Program-made: the position numbers and the translations under genes
The notes under the pieces: model-generated
The model's database searches: none
What the model was told of the DNA's origin: nothing
Seen by the model: the letters and a program-made list of their open reading frames with translations, nothing else
From: Diphasiastrum complanatum
Lineage: Eukaryota > Streptophyta > Lycopodiopsida > Lycopodiales > Lycopodiaceae
Assembly: GCA_029204225.1 (NCBI GenBank)
Contig: CM055095.1
Coordinates: 76,572,489-76,636,488 of the forward strand
Direction: 5' to 3'
Length of the DNA: 64,000 nucleotides
Shown here: piece after piece, positions 10,851 through 22,174 of the stretch
How positions within the stretch are numbered: position 1 is the first letter of the stretch
Layout of the letters: every line of letters begins with the position of its first letter

Positions 10851-11830
10851 AAGGGACCTTCCATGTCGTAAATTTTTTTGACCTTTTTTAAAAAGTTATT
10901 TTTGTCGTAAAATGTTTCTTAAATGTAGACCTTCGGGCGGAAGGTGCACGTCAAAAAAGTAATTTCTTTTTACATCCTAAAGGTGCAACATCCAAAAAGA
11001 AGAAGAAAGGGAGGCGCACATATCTCGCGGGAGTCAACTCCCTTTTATTCATGAAAAGGTCAAAAGTGATCTTGATGAGAATGAATGAGTTCTTAAGGAG
11101 ACTCAGACTTCAGTTCTTGTATTGAAGGACGCCCTCATGAACTCTTCTTTTAAGGACTTTCTACAATAACGTAATTATAACACACATCAAATGATGCAAG
11201 AGAGAGAGAGAGCGCCACCATAGAAGGAATAAAATTTATTACTACTCCGTCAGATCCTCTCAAATGAAATTTTATGTCTAAGAGAAGTATTGATGACGTA
11301 AGAATATATCCGAATTGAACAAAACTTCCGTGATGCTCCTGCTCATATTCATAACCATCGAGACATTCGCCTCAATACAAGATCAGATATAGTTTGTGTT
11401 GTAAATCTGATCCATTTCATAGTCTATACATAGTCTATACAGTAAGTGCACACAGCCCAGCTTGTTTTGCACTGCATCCTGCAGCGATAATTTGTTCATG
11501 TGTACACCCAGCTAAGACCTGATCAATCCTGAACAGTAAATGTAACAAGTGGTTCTGATGTTGATCTATGATGAGCTTTCTGGATCAAGTATACAATATG
11601 AATCCGGTAAAGTCTTTCTTCATGTACAGCAAAATGCTAAAAAATATGGAGCCGGTGAGGTATTTCTTAACATTTAGCAAAATGCTAAAAAGATGCTGCA
11701 TTGCAGTAATTTCAATCATCTCGAACAGCCTGCAGTCCTTCATTTATTGCTTCTTAAATTTAGTCAAATAATCCTCCGCAATCTGCTGTGCCGAATGCCG
11801 AGTTTTATCAAGCATAAAACGTCCGCTGTT
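10851..11830. other. Intergenic sequence with no recognised gene
   Basis: This begins with a T-rich tract (about 10865-10920), then mixed sequence with a short GA run near 11200-11212 and a small direct repeat (CATAGTCTATA) near 11420-11438. I see no coding similarity on either strand. It is the 3' flank of the CLE gene and may hold its 3' UTR. Confidence 0.5.
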
Positions 11831-12109
11831 CTACCTATTATGAAGCGGATCTGGCCCTGTCGGAACAAGATGATCTGACACCAAAATGGAGGGTCCAGAT
11901 GGAGAAACTCCACCTGAACCTGATGGGGCGATAACAATATGTTCTCTTGATTTATACTCTTTCTCGCCTCGCTCTAACCTTCTTCCCTCAACAATGTTCT
12001 TTTGCTGTGAAGAATGGATAGGATGCCCATAAGAGGAAGCTACCTTGGGAGCTCCATAAATCATGATTGCCGCTACAACTATGCACTTTAGAAAACGTCT
12101 CAAAACCAT
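11831..12109 (-). CDS. CLE-family (CLAVATA3/ESR-related) peptide hormone precursor
   Basis: This intronless minus-strand frame encodes 92 residues. The start at 12109 is chosen because it gives a direct signal peptide (MVLRRFLKCIVVAAIMIYG, about 26 residues) and has A at -3 and G at +4. An upstream in-frame ATG at 12154 has a poor context and would add 15 residues in front of the signal. After a variable, hydrophilic middle the protein ends in HLVPTGPDPLHN-R (residues 80-92). This matches the 12-residue CLE consensus (x-x-V-P-x-G-P-x-P-L-H-N) at every conserved place, with His instead of the usual Arg at position 1. CLE peptides are secreted, trimmed and sensed by leucine-rich-repeat receptor kinases to control meristem and vascular cell fate. 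One extra Arg after the motif is common in the family. Its neighbours are retrotransposons. Which CLE subgroup it belongs to cannot be settled here. Confidence 0.85.
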   Translation of the reverse strand: MVLRRFLKCIVVAAIMIYGAPKVASSYGHPIHSSQQKNIVEGRRLERGEKEYKSREHIVIAPSGSGGVSPSGPSILVSDHLVPTGPDPLHNR

Positions 12110-13320
12110 ATTCAGTAACTTAAGGCGCTGCAAGAAGAATAGGTTGTACACCATGAAGATAAAGAATACAGCTTACGTGAAACATTTTTAAGCAAAGAAC
12201 CACTTCAATATGAACCAGGAGCATCTGACCACTGCAGCGAAGCCGAACAGAAAACCCAGACAGCCTTATGATCTGAGATGGAATACAAACCTGCGCAAGG
12301 AGCAAGACAGCAAACTATTTCAGAAGCAACACATGCTCAGAAAAACGCCAGCGTTTATTGTGATCATTGAAAATCTAAACAGTACCCAAAAAAATCCATT
12401 TCACTCAAATGCTAGTACAGACAGTAGACGCAGACCATGTTTGAGAAGCGAAATCAGTGCAGGCAATAGGGTCTTCGCACGCATGCATGCATTCATCAAG
12501 TTCCAATCAAACAAAAGATAGTTACTTGGCCCAACACAAATGATAACACAAAGTCATGTACGGGTGTTGAATTTTGAGCGTGCCTTTTCAGATGCCGATC
12601 ATCTCCTCGTAAGTTGGTCTGACAGTTCAATGTATATGATGGAGACTCCAGAGGTAAGCGAGCACGAAGGAGGCTTGAACTTGCCAAGGCTTTACTTGGA
12701 TCGAGGTTCTCGATCGCGGTTTACGCCGCAGCACTCGCCACAAGTCACGCAAACGAAATGCAAAAAGTTTATGTGAATTTGAGTGATCATATGATATTAT
12801 CATGTGACGTGTGCGCCTTCCAAGAGCGTTGAATCTCTTTAAAAATAGCTAGAGTTTAACATTTTTTGCACTACTAGAGACTAACAGTGTTCACAAGATG
12901 TATGGACAGTAGATACATAGAGTAAAAGTCGAAAGGTTTCACACAAAAGCTGGAGATTATATATGAATATAAAGGTAGTTGTAACGATACTGAATGAAAC
13001 TATTTTAATCTCAATTTTTTGAGCAATTACTAATCATGCCTTGGTCAAAGCAACCTGGATATTGTTATGATTAGATCGAAACAAAAGGATTCCACAAAAG
13101 ACGACAGTATATAGAGGTAACCAACCTTCACTAATTGTAACTCAGCTTTTTGAACTATTACTACAGCTGCCTTGGTTAAAGCAACCTAGATGTTTTGATC
13201 AGATTGAGACAAAATAGGCAACTTTCTTTGCATTGAAATGGGTAGCTATGGTTGGGGCCTGATTGTCAAATTTCCATTAGTCATGCTACTTAACATCATG
13301 ATTCATGATCAATTCAGTTC
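12110..13320. other. Upstream region of the CLE gene, no other gene recognised
   Basis: This is mixed-composition sequence with no transposon similarity that I can see up to about 13320. Short open frames on both strands look random. A TATATA-like stretch near 12955 would face the CLE gene on the minus strand, but at about 850 bases from the ATG it is only a weak promoter candidate. Confidence 0.4.
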
Positions 13321-13805
13321 TGATGATAAAGAACACAGCAGATACTGCTGTCTATAATTAAGTCTATAGCAGGATCGATTCACTAGCATGCAGCCAATAC
13401 AAGATCTATACAGCTAAGTAACGTAGCTCATGTCCGAGAAGAGAAATGCTGTAGCATATGGCAATTACACGTGAACTACACAGATAAACACTCAGCAGAA
13501 TGCGTTATCAAGACTACAAGAGGATACAAGAAAAGCTCAACTAGTTCTAATTAAGCAAAACGTGCAACGGAATTCTCTTCTACGCTACAGATACTGCATG
13601 TGTATATATACAATGTAGGTGATGATTAAAAGAATCATTTATCCTAACTAATCACAGTGTTTAATCTTAAACACTGCGGATCCTTGTCTCAGTCGTGAGA
13701 GAGAATATTATGTTTGTTACTGACGACTGGATTAGACTTAGTGGGATGACGTGCTAGTTTGCTGACATTCTCAATAAAACGTTTATAGTTCACACTAACT
13801 TAACA
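13321..13805 (-). repeat. Copia-E 3' LTR
   Basis: On the minus strand the RNase H end is followed by a purine-rich tract (CAAGAGGGGAA, 13806-13816) and then TGTTAAGTTAGTG. This is the expected PPT-LTR junction. A TATATATA sequence near 13600 fits the LTR promoter. The left end (TGATGATAAAG at 13321) is inferred from the TG…CA rule and has no second copy here to confirm it. Confidence 0.65.
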
Positions 13806-15324
13806 TTCCCCTCTTGAACTGTACATGTTTTATTGCCCTGCCCTACTCATCCAAATCCCATTTCAGATCTATGTTTTTCAAACAACTTTCTACCTAAGGG
13901 CTTTGTTAAGATATCATCCACCATGAATGATATACTTTACAGTAACTAAGGATTTTTCTATGATATCTTTCACATGGTGATATCTCAATGGGACGTGTTT
14001 TGACTTATAATGGAACACTGGCTCTTTTGTCAGGCTAATGGCGCTTTGATTATCCATTCTCATTGCAGTCGGTCCATGCTATTCAAATCCGATTTCTCTG
14101 CGTAGATTCCTCAACCAAACAATTTCATTGCTATTCTTAGAACCTGCCACATATTCTAATTCACAAGATTTACTGTGCAACTAGACTTTGTTTCTTGGAA
14201 ATCCAGCTAATGGCACCTCCACATAGTAAGAAGCATCCACTTGTTATTGATTTACTATCATATCTAGAGCTGGCCCAACTGGCGTCACTATATGCTTCAA
14301 GATTTTGGTTTGCTTTTGAAGTATATGTGATACCAAAGTTTGAGGTATTTTTCAGATACTGCATAATTCTTTTTGCCAACCTCCAATGTGCAACTCCTCG
14401 ATTGTTAGAAAATTGGTTGAGAGAGAAAACTGAATAAGCCAAATCTGGTCTAGTGCAGACAGCAAGATACATCAAACTGCCAATTAGAATCCTGAATGGA
14501 ATCTGTGCCATTTCTTCCTTTTCTTCATCTGTCTTTGGATTGTCAATTCTAGATAAAATTGCTCCTGGCTCCATTGGTGTTGCTGATCCTTTACAGTCTT
14601 GCATATTATAGTTTTTCATGATACGTAATGCATACTCTGACTGCTTAATTGTTACAGTTTTATTGTGTCTATCTCTAGATATTTCAATTCCTAGACACAA
14701 TTTAACTTCACCTAGATCTGTAATTTCTAGTTGAGCCTTCAGTCTGACTTTGATGTGTCTAATCAATTCTATATGATTTCCTATTAGTAGACAATCATCA
14801 ACAAATATTGTTATGATTAGAAAAGCTTGATCATTTCTATAGACATAAACATTTGAATCAGAATTGATTGGAGCAAAGCAGAGGTTCTTGAGAATTTCAT
14901 CAATTCTCTTGTGCCAAGCCCGTGCAGCTTGTTTGAGTCCATAAATGCTTTTCTTTAATCTGCACACTCTATTTGGGAACCTATCATCTTCAAAGCCCTC
15001 TGGTTGCTTCATATAGATCTCCTCTTTCAGATCACCATGCAAAAAAGCTTTCTTAACGTCAATCTGATGAACTTCCAGGTCATGCTTGGTAGATAATGCA
15101 AGAAGCAATCGAATACTGGACATTCTGACTATTGGAGAGAATGTTTCCAAGTAATCAATCCCATACTGCTGAGAAAATCCTTTGGCCACAAGTCTGGCCT
15201 TGTGTCTTTCCACAGTTCCATTTGCATTTGTCTTCCTTTTGAAGACCCACTTGCAATCAACTGCTTTTCTATCCTCTAGCAGAACATAGAGTTCCCAGAC
15301 ATTATTCTTCTTCATTGATGACAT
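13806..15324 (-). pseudogene. Copia-E reverse transcriptase and RNase H
   Basis: A 384-codon frame (14170-15324) begins right after the integrase frame. It carries the copia RT blocks in order: WVFKRKTNANG, HKARLVAKGF, EVHQIDVKKAFLHGDL, YGLKQAARAWHKRI and FVDDCLLIG (the catalytic YVDD box with Phe for Tyr). RNase H follows with YSDASWASS and ISWISKKQSLVA. A stop at 14170 cuts RNase H. The remaining blocks (ELEYVAGS, MDNQSAISL, KHVPLRYHHV) continue left to about 13860 with few changes. One stop and few frame errors over 1.5 kb make this the best kept pol in the window. It lacks gag, protease and a 5' LTR, so the element cannot move by itself. Confidence 0.9.
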
Positions 15325-16485
15325 TTATTCCATCTTTGCCTTTAGCCATTTGCCTGATTCATCGCAGCTCACAACTTCTTGGTATGTAGAAGGTTCATTA
15401 GTAACTCCACAAAAATCAATGGCATTTAATTGTGCATTCTCAATCACCTTTTGTGTTGGTCTATGGATTCTTGGAGGCATTACTCGTCTTTTCTCAGTAG
15501 GTTCAGTATCCTCCTCAACTGCTTCAGCTGGGATAGCTGGGATAGGTGCTTCCTCTTCCCCTTCTCCAGTCAGACTGCTACCTGGATACTGCATAAATTC
15601 TGGACTACCATTCTCTGGCCCTTCAGAGATTTCTCCTTCATTAAACTTCACATCTCTGCTCACAAGAATCTTCTTGCTCTCCAGATCATACAACTTGTAT
15701 CCATGTGATTCAGTAGAATATCCCACAAATATGGTTTTCACAGACCTGTTATCTAGCTTACTCACTTTTACTTTTGGAATATGCATGTATGCAATGCACC
15801 CAAAAATCCTCCAATGAGAAAGGTCAGGTTTTTTACCTGTCCAAATTTCTGCAGGTGTCTTCCCTTTTACACTGGTTGTCGCAGTCCGATTCTGCATATA
15901 CACAGTAGTAGATATTGCTTCACTCCAAAAGTTCGTGGACAAATTTGACTGAATAAGCATACATCTGGCAGCATCCATAATTGTTTGATTACTTCTCTCA
16001 ACAACTCCATATGTTGAGGAGTATATGGTACTGTCAACTCCCTGTGTATACCATCCTACATACAAAATTCTTTGAATGCAATGCTTAAATACTCTCCTTC
16101 GTTGTCAGACCATAGTCTTTTAATCTTTGCTCCTGTATGCCTTTCTGTAAAAGCCTTAAATCTCTTGAATGCTTCAAAGGCATCTAATCTAAGCTTCAAG
16201 AAATAGACAAACATCATGTGGCTATAATCATCAATAAAGGACATGAAATACCTTGAACCTATCAGAGATTTCACCGTCATAGGGCCACACAAATCAGATT
16301 GTACCAATTCAAGAACTGATTTGGCACGCACTCCTTGTCCTTGAAAAGAATTTATGTGTTGCTTGCCTAGTACACACGCTTGACAGAAGTTGAGATCACT
16401 TCCTATAAATTGGAGTCCAGAAAGTAATTTGTTTCTGTACATACTCACCAATGAGTTCACATTTAGGTGATGGGTTTTGTTGTTA
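15325..16485 (-). pseudogene. Copia-E integrase with GAG-pre-integrase region
   Basis: Two overlapping frames (16056-16460 and 15325-16065) give an almost complete copia integrase. The pre-integrase zinc-binding block is visible as FCQACVLGKQH. The catalytic residues are QSDLCGPM (first Asp), RLWSDNEGEY (second Asp) and GVVERSNQTIMD (Glu). The RIFGCIAYMHIP and FVGYSTESHGYKLYD C-terminal blocks and an acidic linker follow. One frameshift near 16060 and one TAA at 15325-15327 break the frame between integrase and RT. To the right, at about 16485, copia sequence stops against gypsy-B RNase H, so gag and protease are lost. Confidence 0.88.
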
Positions 16486-16735
16486 CAAGAATTTACATAT
16501 CAAGTCGAGCTTCGTCAAGGAAAGTATCTATTCTTCTAGATAAATCAGGTTTATTAACAAGATACTTTAAAGCATAATGATCAATAGGGAATATAGAAGC
16601 ATATCCTAGCAAATGATGCCAGAATATTTTTATAGTAAAAATCATTCCAAGAGTTCTCAACGCTTGATATGACTGTAGATAAAGAAGTCGTATCTCCTTG
16701 TCTACAGTATCGATCAATTTTTGGTGGTCATTCGA
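16486..16735 (-). pseudogene. Gypsy-B RNase H fragment
   Basis: The minus strand encodes an RNase H end closely matching the gypsy-B copy at 37490-37690 (shared HLLGYA and DHYALKYLVNKPDLS blocks). Only about 250 bases remain. It abuts copia-E on the left and a gypsy-B LTR end in the opposite orientation on the right. Confidence 0.8.
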
Positions 16736-16934
16736 GTAAACATTCCCTTAGTGCAGTTTCCATAGTTACTGATAGAAAAGTATGTATGTTGTGAAACGTA
16801 ATTCGACTCCATTTCATTCAAAATAAGTCAAGTTTGAATCACTAAACAACTAATTCAATGCTATCTCCTTTGGAAACCATCTAAATACTACATAAATATA
16901 GCAATTCCGTGTTGGTATGTTGTGACATATACCA
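16736..16934 (+). repeat. Gypsy-B LTR 3' end
   Basis: The last part (GTTGGTATG…ACATATACCA) matches the LTR end at 33855-33875. It is followed by the same leader signature, TTTTTGTCATCGTTGTCGGG. Upstream similarity to the other LTR is weak and no start can be set. Confidence 0.6.
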
Positions 16935-17758
16935 ATTTTTGTCATCGTTGTCGGGGATAGCCAAATGAAGTGATGCAAACTGACAACTCCATCTCCATCC
17001 CTATTGTATGTCAGATAGAGTTGCTCGACTAGAAAGATATCGAAAACTTCGATAAGAATTATTTAAAAGACTTCGAAAATCTTTGCAAAGAGGAGAATTA
17101 ACATTCCTGAATTTTAATCCAGAAAACCCTCTTCCTGAAGCTTCTGCTGCAATTGAACTAGGTTTTGAAATCGTAAATCCAGAACCTGATCCCGATCCTA
17201 ATCCGAAGCCTGAGCCTGAACTTGAACCTGGACCAAATATGGAAGGCGCTGGTCCGCGTTTCACTTCAATCTCAAAGATCAAATATGATTATTTTAAAGG
17301 AACATCTTCAGATGATGCTAACAGTTACGGTTCACAGTTCGAGTCAATCGCTAACTCGAATAATGAAGGTGCTGATGCTAACAAGCTGAGGATCTTCCCT
17401 AGTCTTCTGAGAAAGCAAGCACGCATATGGTATAGTCAAGTTGAACCAGGACGTGTCGCCATCTGGTTAGTGTTCTTAAACCAGTTCAGAGAAATTGGTT
17501 ATTCATCCAGAATCCTTGGACAATTTAACAATGTCTAAAAGAAGAAAAAAGAATTGTTTCAATGGCACACACGAAACATAAAGAATCTAATTGGAAAAGT
17601 AACTGGTGTGTACCCTGTCACAATGCAGATCGAGTGGGATTTGGCAAAAAAACACAAAGTATTCGCTTAGACAAGCAAAATAATTTTAGACAGTTCTTTA
17701 GATCAAATTTACCGAAACACAACAAACGACTGTAATAAAAGAAAGTACTATCCGACTA
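16935..17758 (+). pseudogene. Gypsy-B leader and gag fragment
   Basis: The leader (to about 17040) matches 33876-33990. The gag frame is best seen at 17083-17538. It opens with a Pro/Glu/Asp-rich stretch of alternating x-P pairs (17170-17235), then shares TSISKIKYDYFKGTSSDDA and the RKQARIWYSQVEPG block with the copy at 34089-34490. Homology continues in a shifted frame to about 17640 and then fades. It ends at the gypsy-C LTR. Confidence 0.75.
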
Positions 17759-18898
17759 TGAACATATCCTTTGCTTGGGAGGATTTGTTTATTGATTTAG
17801 TATTTCTTCTTGTCCTCTTGTTTATAGAATGGTTTTTGCCTCAGTACCAGGCTACGTTGGGCATTTTCTTGGTGTTTTCTTGTTATTGCAATACCCAGAA
17901 TCAGGCAGAAGTGACTGGTCAACATTTTAGTATTTTGTCCTGTTGCCTGTCAGAGGACAATTCATGGCAGTCACTCTTGAACTGAAATCACATGTTCATC
18001 TACCAAACATGTAGGTCAGACATTCAACCAATAAATTAGCATGAAGAAAAATTGTAATGCCATGAATTCCTACTCTAATGCTGCAAAAACAAGTTACAAT
18101 CAGATCCTAAATACTACTATACTTGCATAATTCCACAAAACAAGAAACAAGAAACTATTCTAGCAGCATTTTAGAAGTCCAAAAATCAAGAAACCAACCA
18201 GTCTTTTGGTTCTTGGACATGTCAAGAACATCAAGAACAAGGTTAAAGAGGATATGCAAGAATTACATCACAAACCCAGCCTATATAGTTTACCTGAATA
18301 CTGATTCCTACATTAATCCACAAACAAGAAATGAAAACTAATCCACTCTAAAATCCACAACCACACACAACGGATGGAAGGGCATGATCATAGGAGCATC
18401 ACTCGAGAAAACCGCCATGATCAAGGAGCTTAGTGTTGTATCAAACTCGTGGGGCTCTTCTCATTTGGATATGGAGTAGATACGATGCATAACAAGCTCA
18501 TCTTCTCAAAGAGGGAGTCTCTTAAATAAGCCAGAGAGCTCCTTAGGTGGCATCCTAGTGGCATTTTCACATTTCACAAATTACAAGTGAAATTATGCTC
18601 TCCACTAGAGGTCACCATCAAAAGGTGGCTCACTCTACTTTCTTTAAGAGGGGTCTACTTGCATCTATTACTTTGCCTAGAAATACTACTTCCTATATGG
18701 TCATTCCATCTTCCGTGATTCACCATGAAGCTTACACAATTTTTGCTTGTCATTACTAACTAGTATTTCTTGGCTCTCATACTCGGCTCTCAGTCTTCAT
18801 CTGTCTTGTCTTCTCAAAGACCTCCTCGGTCTAAAGTGAGAGGTGCTCTTGGGTAGCTCTGGTCGAGTATCTTGGGGATTTGTCAGAATCAGCCAACA
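17759..18898 (-). repeat. Gypsy-C LTR (probable 3' LTR), minus orientation
   Basis: It is about 90 percent identical by eye to 22175-23304 over its whole length. On the minus strand it starts TGTTGGCTGATTC and ends near TGTTCA. Just outside the start, on the minus strand, lies AGGGGTGGGATGA (18899-18911), a good polypurine tract. This identifies it as the 3' LTR. No convincing target-site duplication was found. Confidence 0.75.
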
Positions 18899-19428
18899 TC
18901 ATCCCACCCCTAATGTGTTGCAGGACCCACTGCAACTTCATATTGAATGATGTCGTTTGCTTCTGCATTAGCATCTTCGATTGCCACTTGGAAAAGCATA
19001 GATCCTCATTCGTTTGCGTAAAACCAAGTGCTTATTGTTGCCAGTCTATATCAAAAACTACTTTCACAACTTGCCGTAATTTAACTAGAATGTGCTGCAA
19101 GTGGTTGACATTCTCAAAATTGGAGACCTCCCAGCAGCTTTACAGCTTGCATGTCTGACTGCTTTTCTCGTGTCTCTTTCTTTTGTTGCATCTGCCATTG
19201 ATGGTTTCACTTCTAGTTTTTGGACAGATTCTAACTTCTGGGAGGTCTATATCCTCCATTTTCTTCTGGGCGTTTCCGCAGTTCCTCTCTCAGTTGAAGT
19301 TCCAGTCTTGACGATGCTCTTGCCTTGACGAGAAGAGGAGAACCTTCGATCGGTAGGTTGCACAAACTTCGGGTTAACAGTATTCAAGGGAATGGACTTA
19401 CCAACAAATTGGTGGTAGAAACAAATTG
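18899..19428 (-). mobile_element. Gypsy-C internal region next to the 3' LTR
   Basis: This is non-coding sequence between the PPT and the inserted copia-A fragment. A 64-codon minus-strand frame at 19247-19441 shows no recognisable domain. No pol motif is present. Confidence 0.45.
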
Positions 19429-19803
19429 TGAGAGATTTCAACTAGTTTAGTCTAGTTTAGTCATATTTTGGTAAATTGTCAATAAGAGGCCAAAACTCAT
19501 TTGAGACTTAGAGATAAATTTTTTGAAGTTATATTAGTTTAAAATACATTAAATAAATACTTTTTTAAAGTGTGCAAAAGTTGGTAGTCGAGTTTGAGAG
19601 AGATTCAAATTTGAACTTTGGGTACATTGAATCTAGACCCAAAAATAGTAGGGTTCACATTTTGGAGGGAAAGACACATCTTCTCACTTCTATCTCTCAT
19701 TTCATCATTATACATGGTTCTCTTTGGGTTCTACTACTCATTGGTGCACTATCTTGGTGATATCTTGCAATCTTGTGTGTAGAATGCTCATATTTTGTTA
19801 TTT
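19429..19803 (+). repeat. Copia-A LTR fragment lacking U5 and PBS
   Basis: It begins TGTGAGAGATTTCAACTAG, identical to the copia-A 3' LTR start at 7950. It follows that LTR with a gap where the TATA region should be (after 19675) up to a GTTATTTTTGG block near 19803. It then jumps directly to text that in copy 2 lies in the leader near 28660. About 390 bases, including the LTR end and the primer-binding site, are deleted. Confidence 0.75.
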
Positions 19804-20242
19804 TTGGTTATATACTTGATCAATTATGATTTCACACTTGACTTACTGGATTTAGATGATATTTGGTGCATTAGGAAGGTCTCATTGGAGTCTACAAGAA
19901 GATATATCAAGTTTCTAGAAATTGCATGTAGAATTTGAGATATTCAATTTTTTGTGATTTTGTCAAAACCCTAATTTTGATTGGATCTCTACTTTGTGAG
20001 GTTACTAGAATTCATTTGAGTGTGTTTCAATCTTAGAAATTGGCAAGAATAATTAGATTGAGGATAGATCATAGGTTGATCAAGATTTTGCTATTCTATG
20101 TGTTGATTTTCTAGTTAGAAGTGCTAGAAGAAATTTGAGAGGTTCCATATCTTGTGATTTCTTCTTGAGTTCATTTGTTGACATTCAAGAGAGTGCTTTG
20201 TGCATTGGAATAGGTTGAAAGAGAAGATCAGGTCACTTCAAC

Positions 20243-21157
20243 ATGGCTACAAGTGGAGGCTTTATGTTGGAGAGCAATGATAGGCTTACCTCAATCAACT
20301 ATTCTACTTGGAAGGTGAGGATGGAGTCCTTATTGGAGATGAATGAGTTGATGGAGATTGTTGCAGGTGTGGAGGAGAGGCCTCAAGCACCTCAAGATCA
20401 AGCGAGGTATGACAAGAGAGCAAAGAAGACTCTACACATGATTAAGATGAATGTTACCAATGAACTTCTCAAGGAAGTTGGTAAGTGCACATCATCTTTG
20501 GAGGCTTGGGAAGCTTTGAAGACTTTATAAATCCAAGTCTACATCAAGGGTGCTTACTCTTAGGAGGCAAATCTTTCAAAGTTTGAAAAAGAAGGAAGAG
20601 AGTACTCATGCTTTTGTTTTGAGGGTTAAAGCATTCAATGACGAGTTAGCATGTATTGATGAGAGCATTAAGGAGGTAAAACTTGTTCAAGTTATACTTA
20701 ATGGCTTGTTGGATGATCATGCTAATCTTGTTCAAAGTTTTTCTATTCAAAAGACTTTTCCAAGTATTGTGATTTGCAAGATATCTTGGTGAATGAGGAG
20801 TATAGGCTTCAATCAAGAGGAGGTGGATCTACATCGACATCTCAATATAAAGAGGAGGCTATATTCATCAAAGGCAAGTTCAAGGGCAAAGACAAAGGCA
20901 AGTGGTCTACAGGGCAAGATCAAGGTGAGACTTCCTCTTTTGGAAAAAAAGAAAGATAAGTCTAAGTTGAAATGCTTTTATTGTGGAATCAAAGGGCATT
21001 TTGCAAATGAATGTTTGAAGAAGCAAAGAGATGAAGGTAGCAAGCAAATCAACTTTACTACTAATGATGAGGATCTAGGTGGTGGTGATTCTCTTTTGAT
21101 GTATTCTTCAAGTCCAATATCAAGTGAAGGTGACAAAGATTTATGGTGGAGTGTGTG
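20243..21157 (+). pseudogene. Copia-A gag (UBN2-type) with zinc knuckle
   Basis: The ATG at 20243 opens a gag frame with WKVRMESLLEMNEL, the usual copia gag N-terminal block. Frameshifts near 20527 and 20790 split the rest. The zinc knuckle (CFYCGIKGHFANEC) lies at about 20971-21012, then an acidic tail. The match to the copy at 29084-29890 is close. Sequence similarity to copia-A stops at about 21150, before the protease active site, where a 25-base repeat array starts. Confidence 0.85.
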
Positions 21158-21715
21158 ATGGAGGAGTCGATCGAGTGCATGATGGAGGAGTCGGTCGAGT
21201 GCTGATGGAGGTAAGGCTCGGTCTAGATGGTGATGGAGGAGTTGGTCGAGAAATCAAATCTAACTTGATCGAGATGGCAATGTAATGACTTGGATGAGGA
21301 CTGAATGACTGAGTCGGTCGAGATTTCACAAGGTTATCCAGATGAGATTTTCTGAAGTCTGGATCTAGTCGTGATGTTATGACTCTGATCCGGTTGAGAT
21401 TTTACGTGAGACGATCAGGTCTAGTTTGGAGTGGTTTGGATCTTGTTGCAGCTGAGATTGCAAGCAAACGCCTCGGTTGAGATTGCAACATAACGTCTCG
21501 GTTGAGATTGCAAGTAAACTCGTCGGTCAAGATCTAAGCAAAACACTCGGTCGAGATGGTCTTCAAACCACTCGATCGAGATTCGAGTGAATAGCAGTCA
21601 GTCGAGATCTGAGAGAAATGTTCTGTCGAGATGTTGATCTTGTGATTCTGTCAAAATTTCAGAGCCCTATAGCTCGGTTGAGAACTGAGTGTCTGCTGGC
21701 TCGGTCGAGATCAAA
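21158..21715. repeat. Degenerate 25-bp tandem array with CTCGGTCGAGAT core
   Basis: A core close to CTCGGTCGAGAT recurs with a step of 24-27 bases for about 22 units. Well-spaced starts are at 21472, 21497, 21521, 21546, 21571, 21597, 21621, 21646, 21673 and 21700. Earlier units (21166, 21190, 21313, 21338, 21364, 21388) keep the same step. The core is almost palindromic (CTCG-AT-CGAG at 21571), while the sequence between cores varies freely. No coding function is evident. Confidence 0.8.
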
Positions 21716-22174
21716 AGGAAAGGGAGCGTGAAGGTTTGGGGCTTGTGAAGGAGAGAATGGCGTGGAGGTGCGGTTTAGGTGCTCGAGAAGATAGCGATTG
21801 AGGAGAGTATGGCATCTTCAAATATGTGAGAGATGAAAATTATTCGCTGGTTGTAGGAGGTATGCGTGGTAGTGTGTGGAGTATATTGCAGGGTGTGTGT
21901 TGCAAGTCTGAAAAAGGTGTAGGTCGTGAGGGTGCTGGTGAAGATCACACGAGTTACGTGTGGATGTTTGTCGAAAACTATTCCTGTATTGCAAGTCTTG
22001 TGCAAGTGGAAGTTGTGTTTCAGATATCAGACTGCATGGGCAGGAACAGTGAAGGCCAAGAACAACTCAGAGGTGTGCAAGGATGGAGCGAGTGTGGGTA
22101 GAATTCTGAGTGTGGCAAAATTACAGTAGTTTATAGTTTGATTATGTGTTGGTCCAAGTAGTAACGATGCCAAA
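21716..22174 (-). mobile_element. Gypsy-C leader with primer-binding region
   Basis: On the minus strand, sequence directly after the LTR end (…TGTTAACA at 22175) reads TTTGGCATCGTTACT. This resembles the TTTGGCGCCGTTGCC signature that follows the 5' LTR of many plant gypsy elements. The rest up to the 25-bp array is non-coding. Confidence 0.55.

Noticed and set aside
12210-12521. Plus-strand open frame opposite the CLE upstream region
   Set aside because: No similarity or signal; composition looks random and it faces away from the CLE gene.
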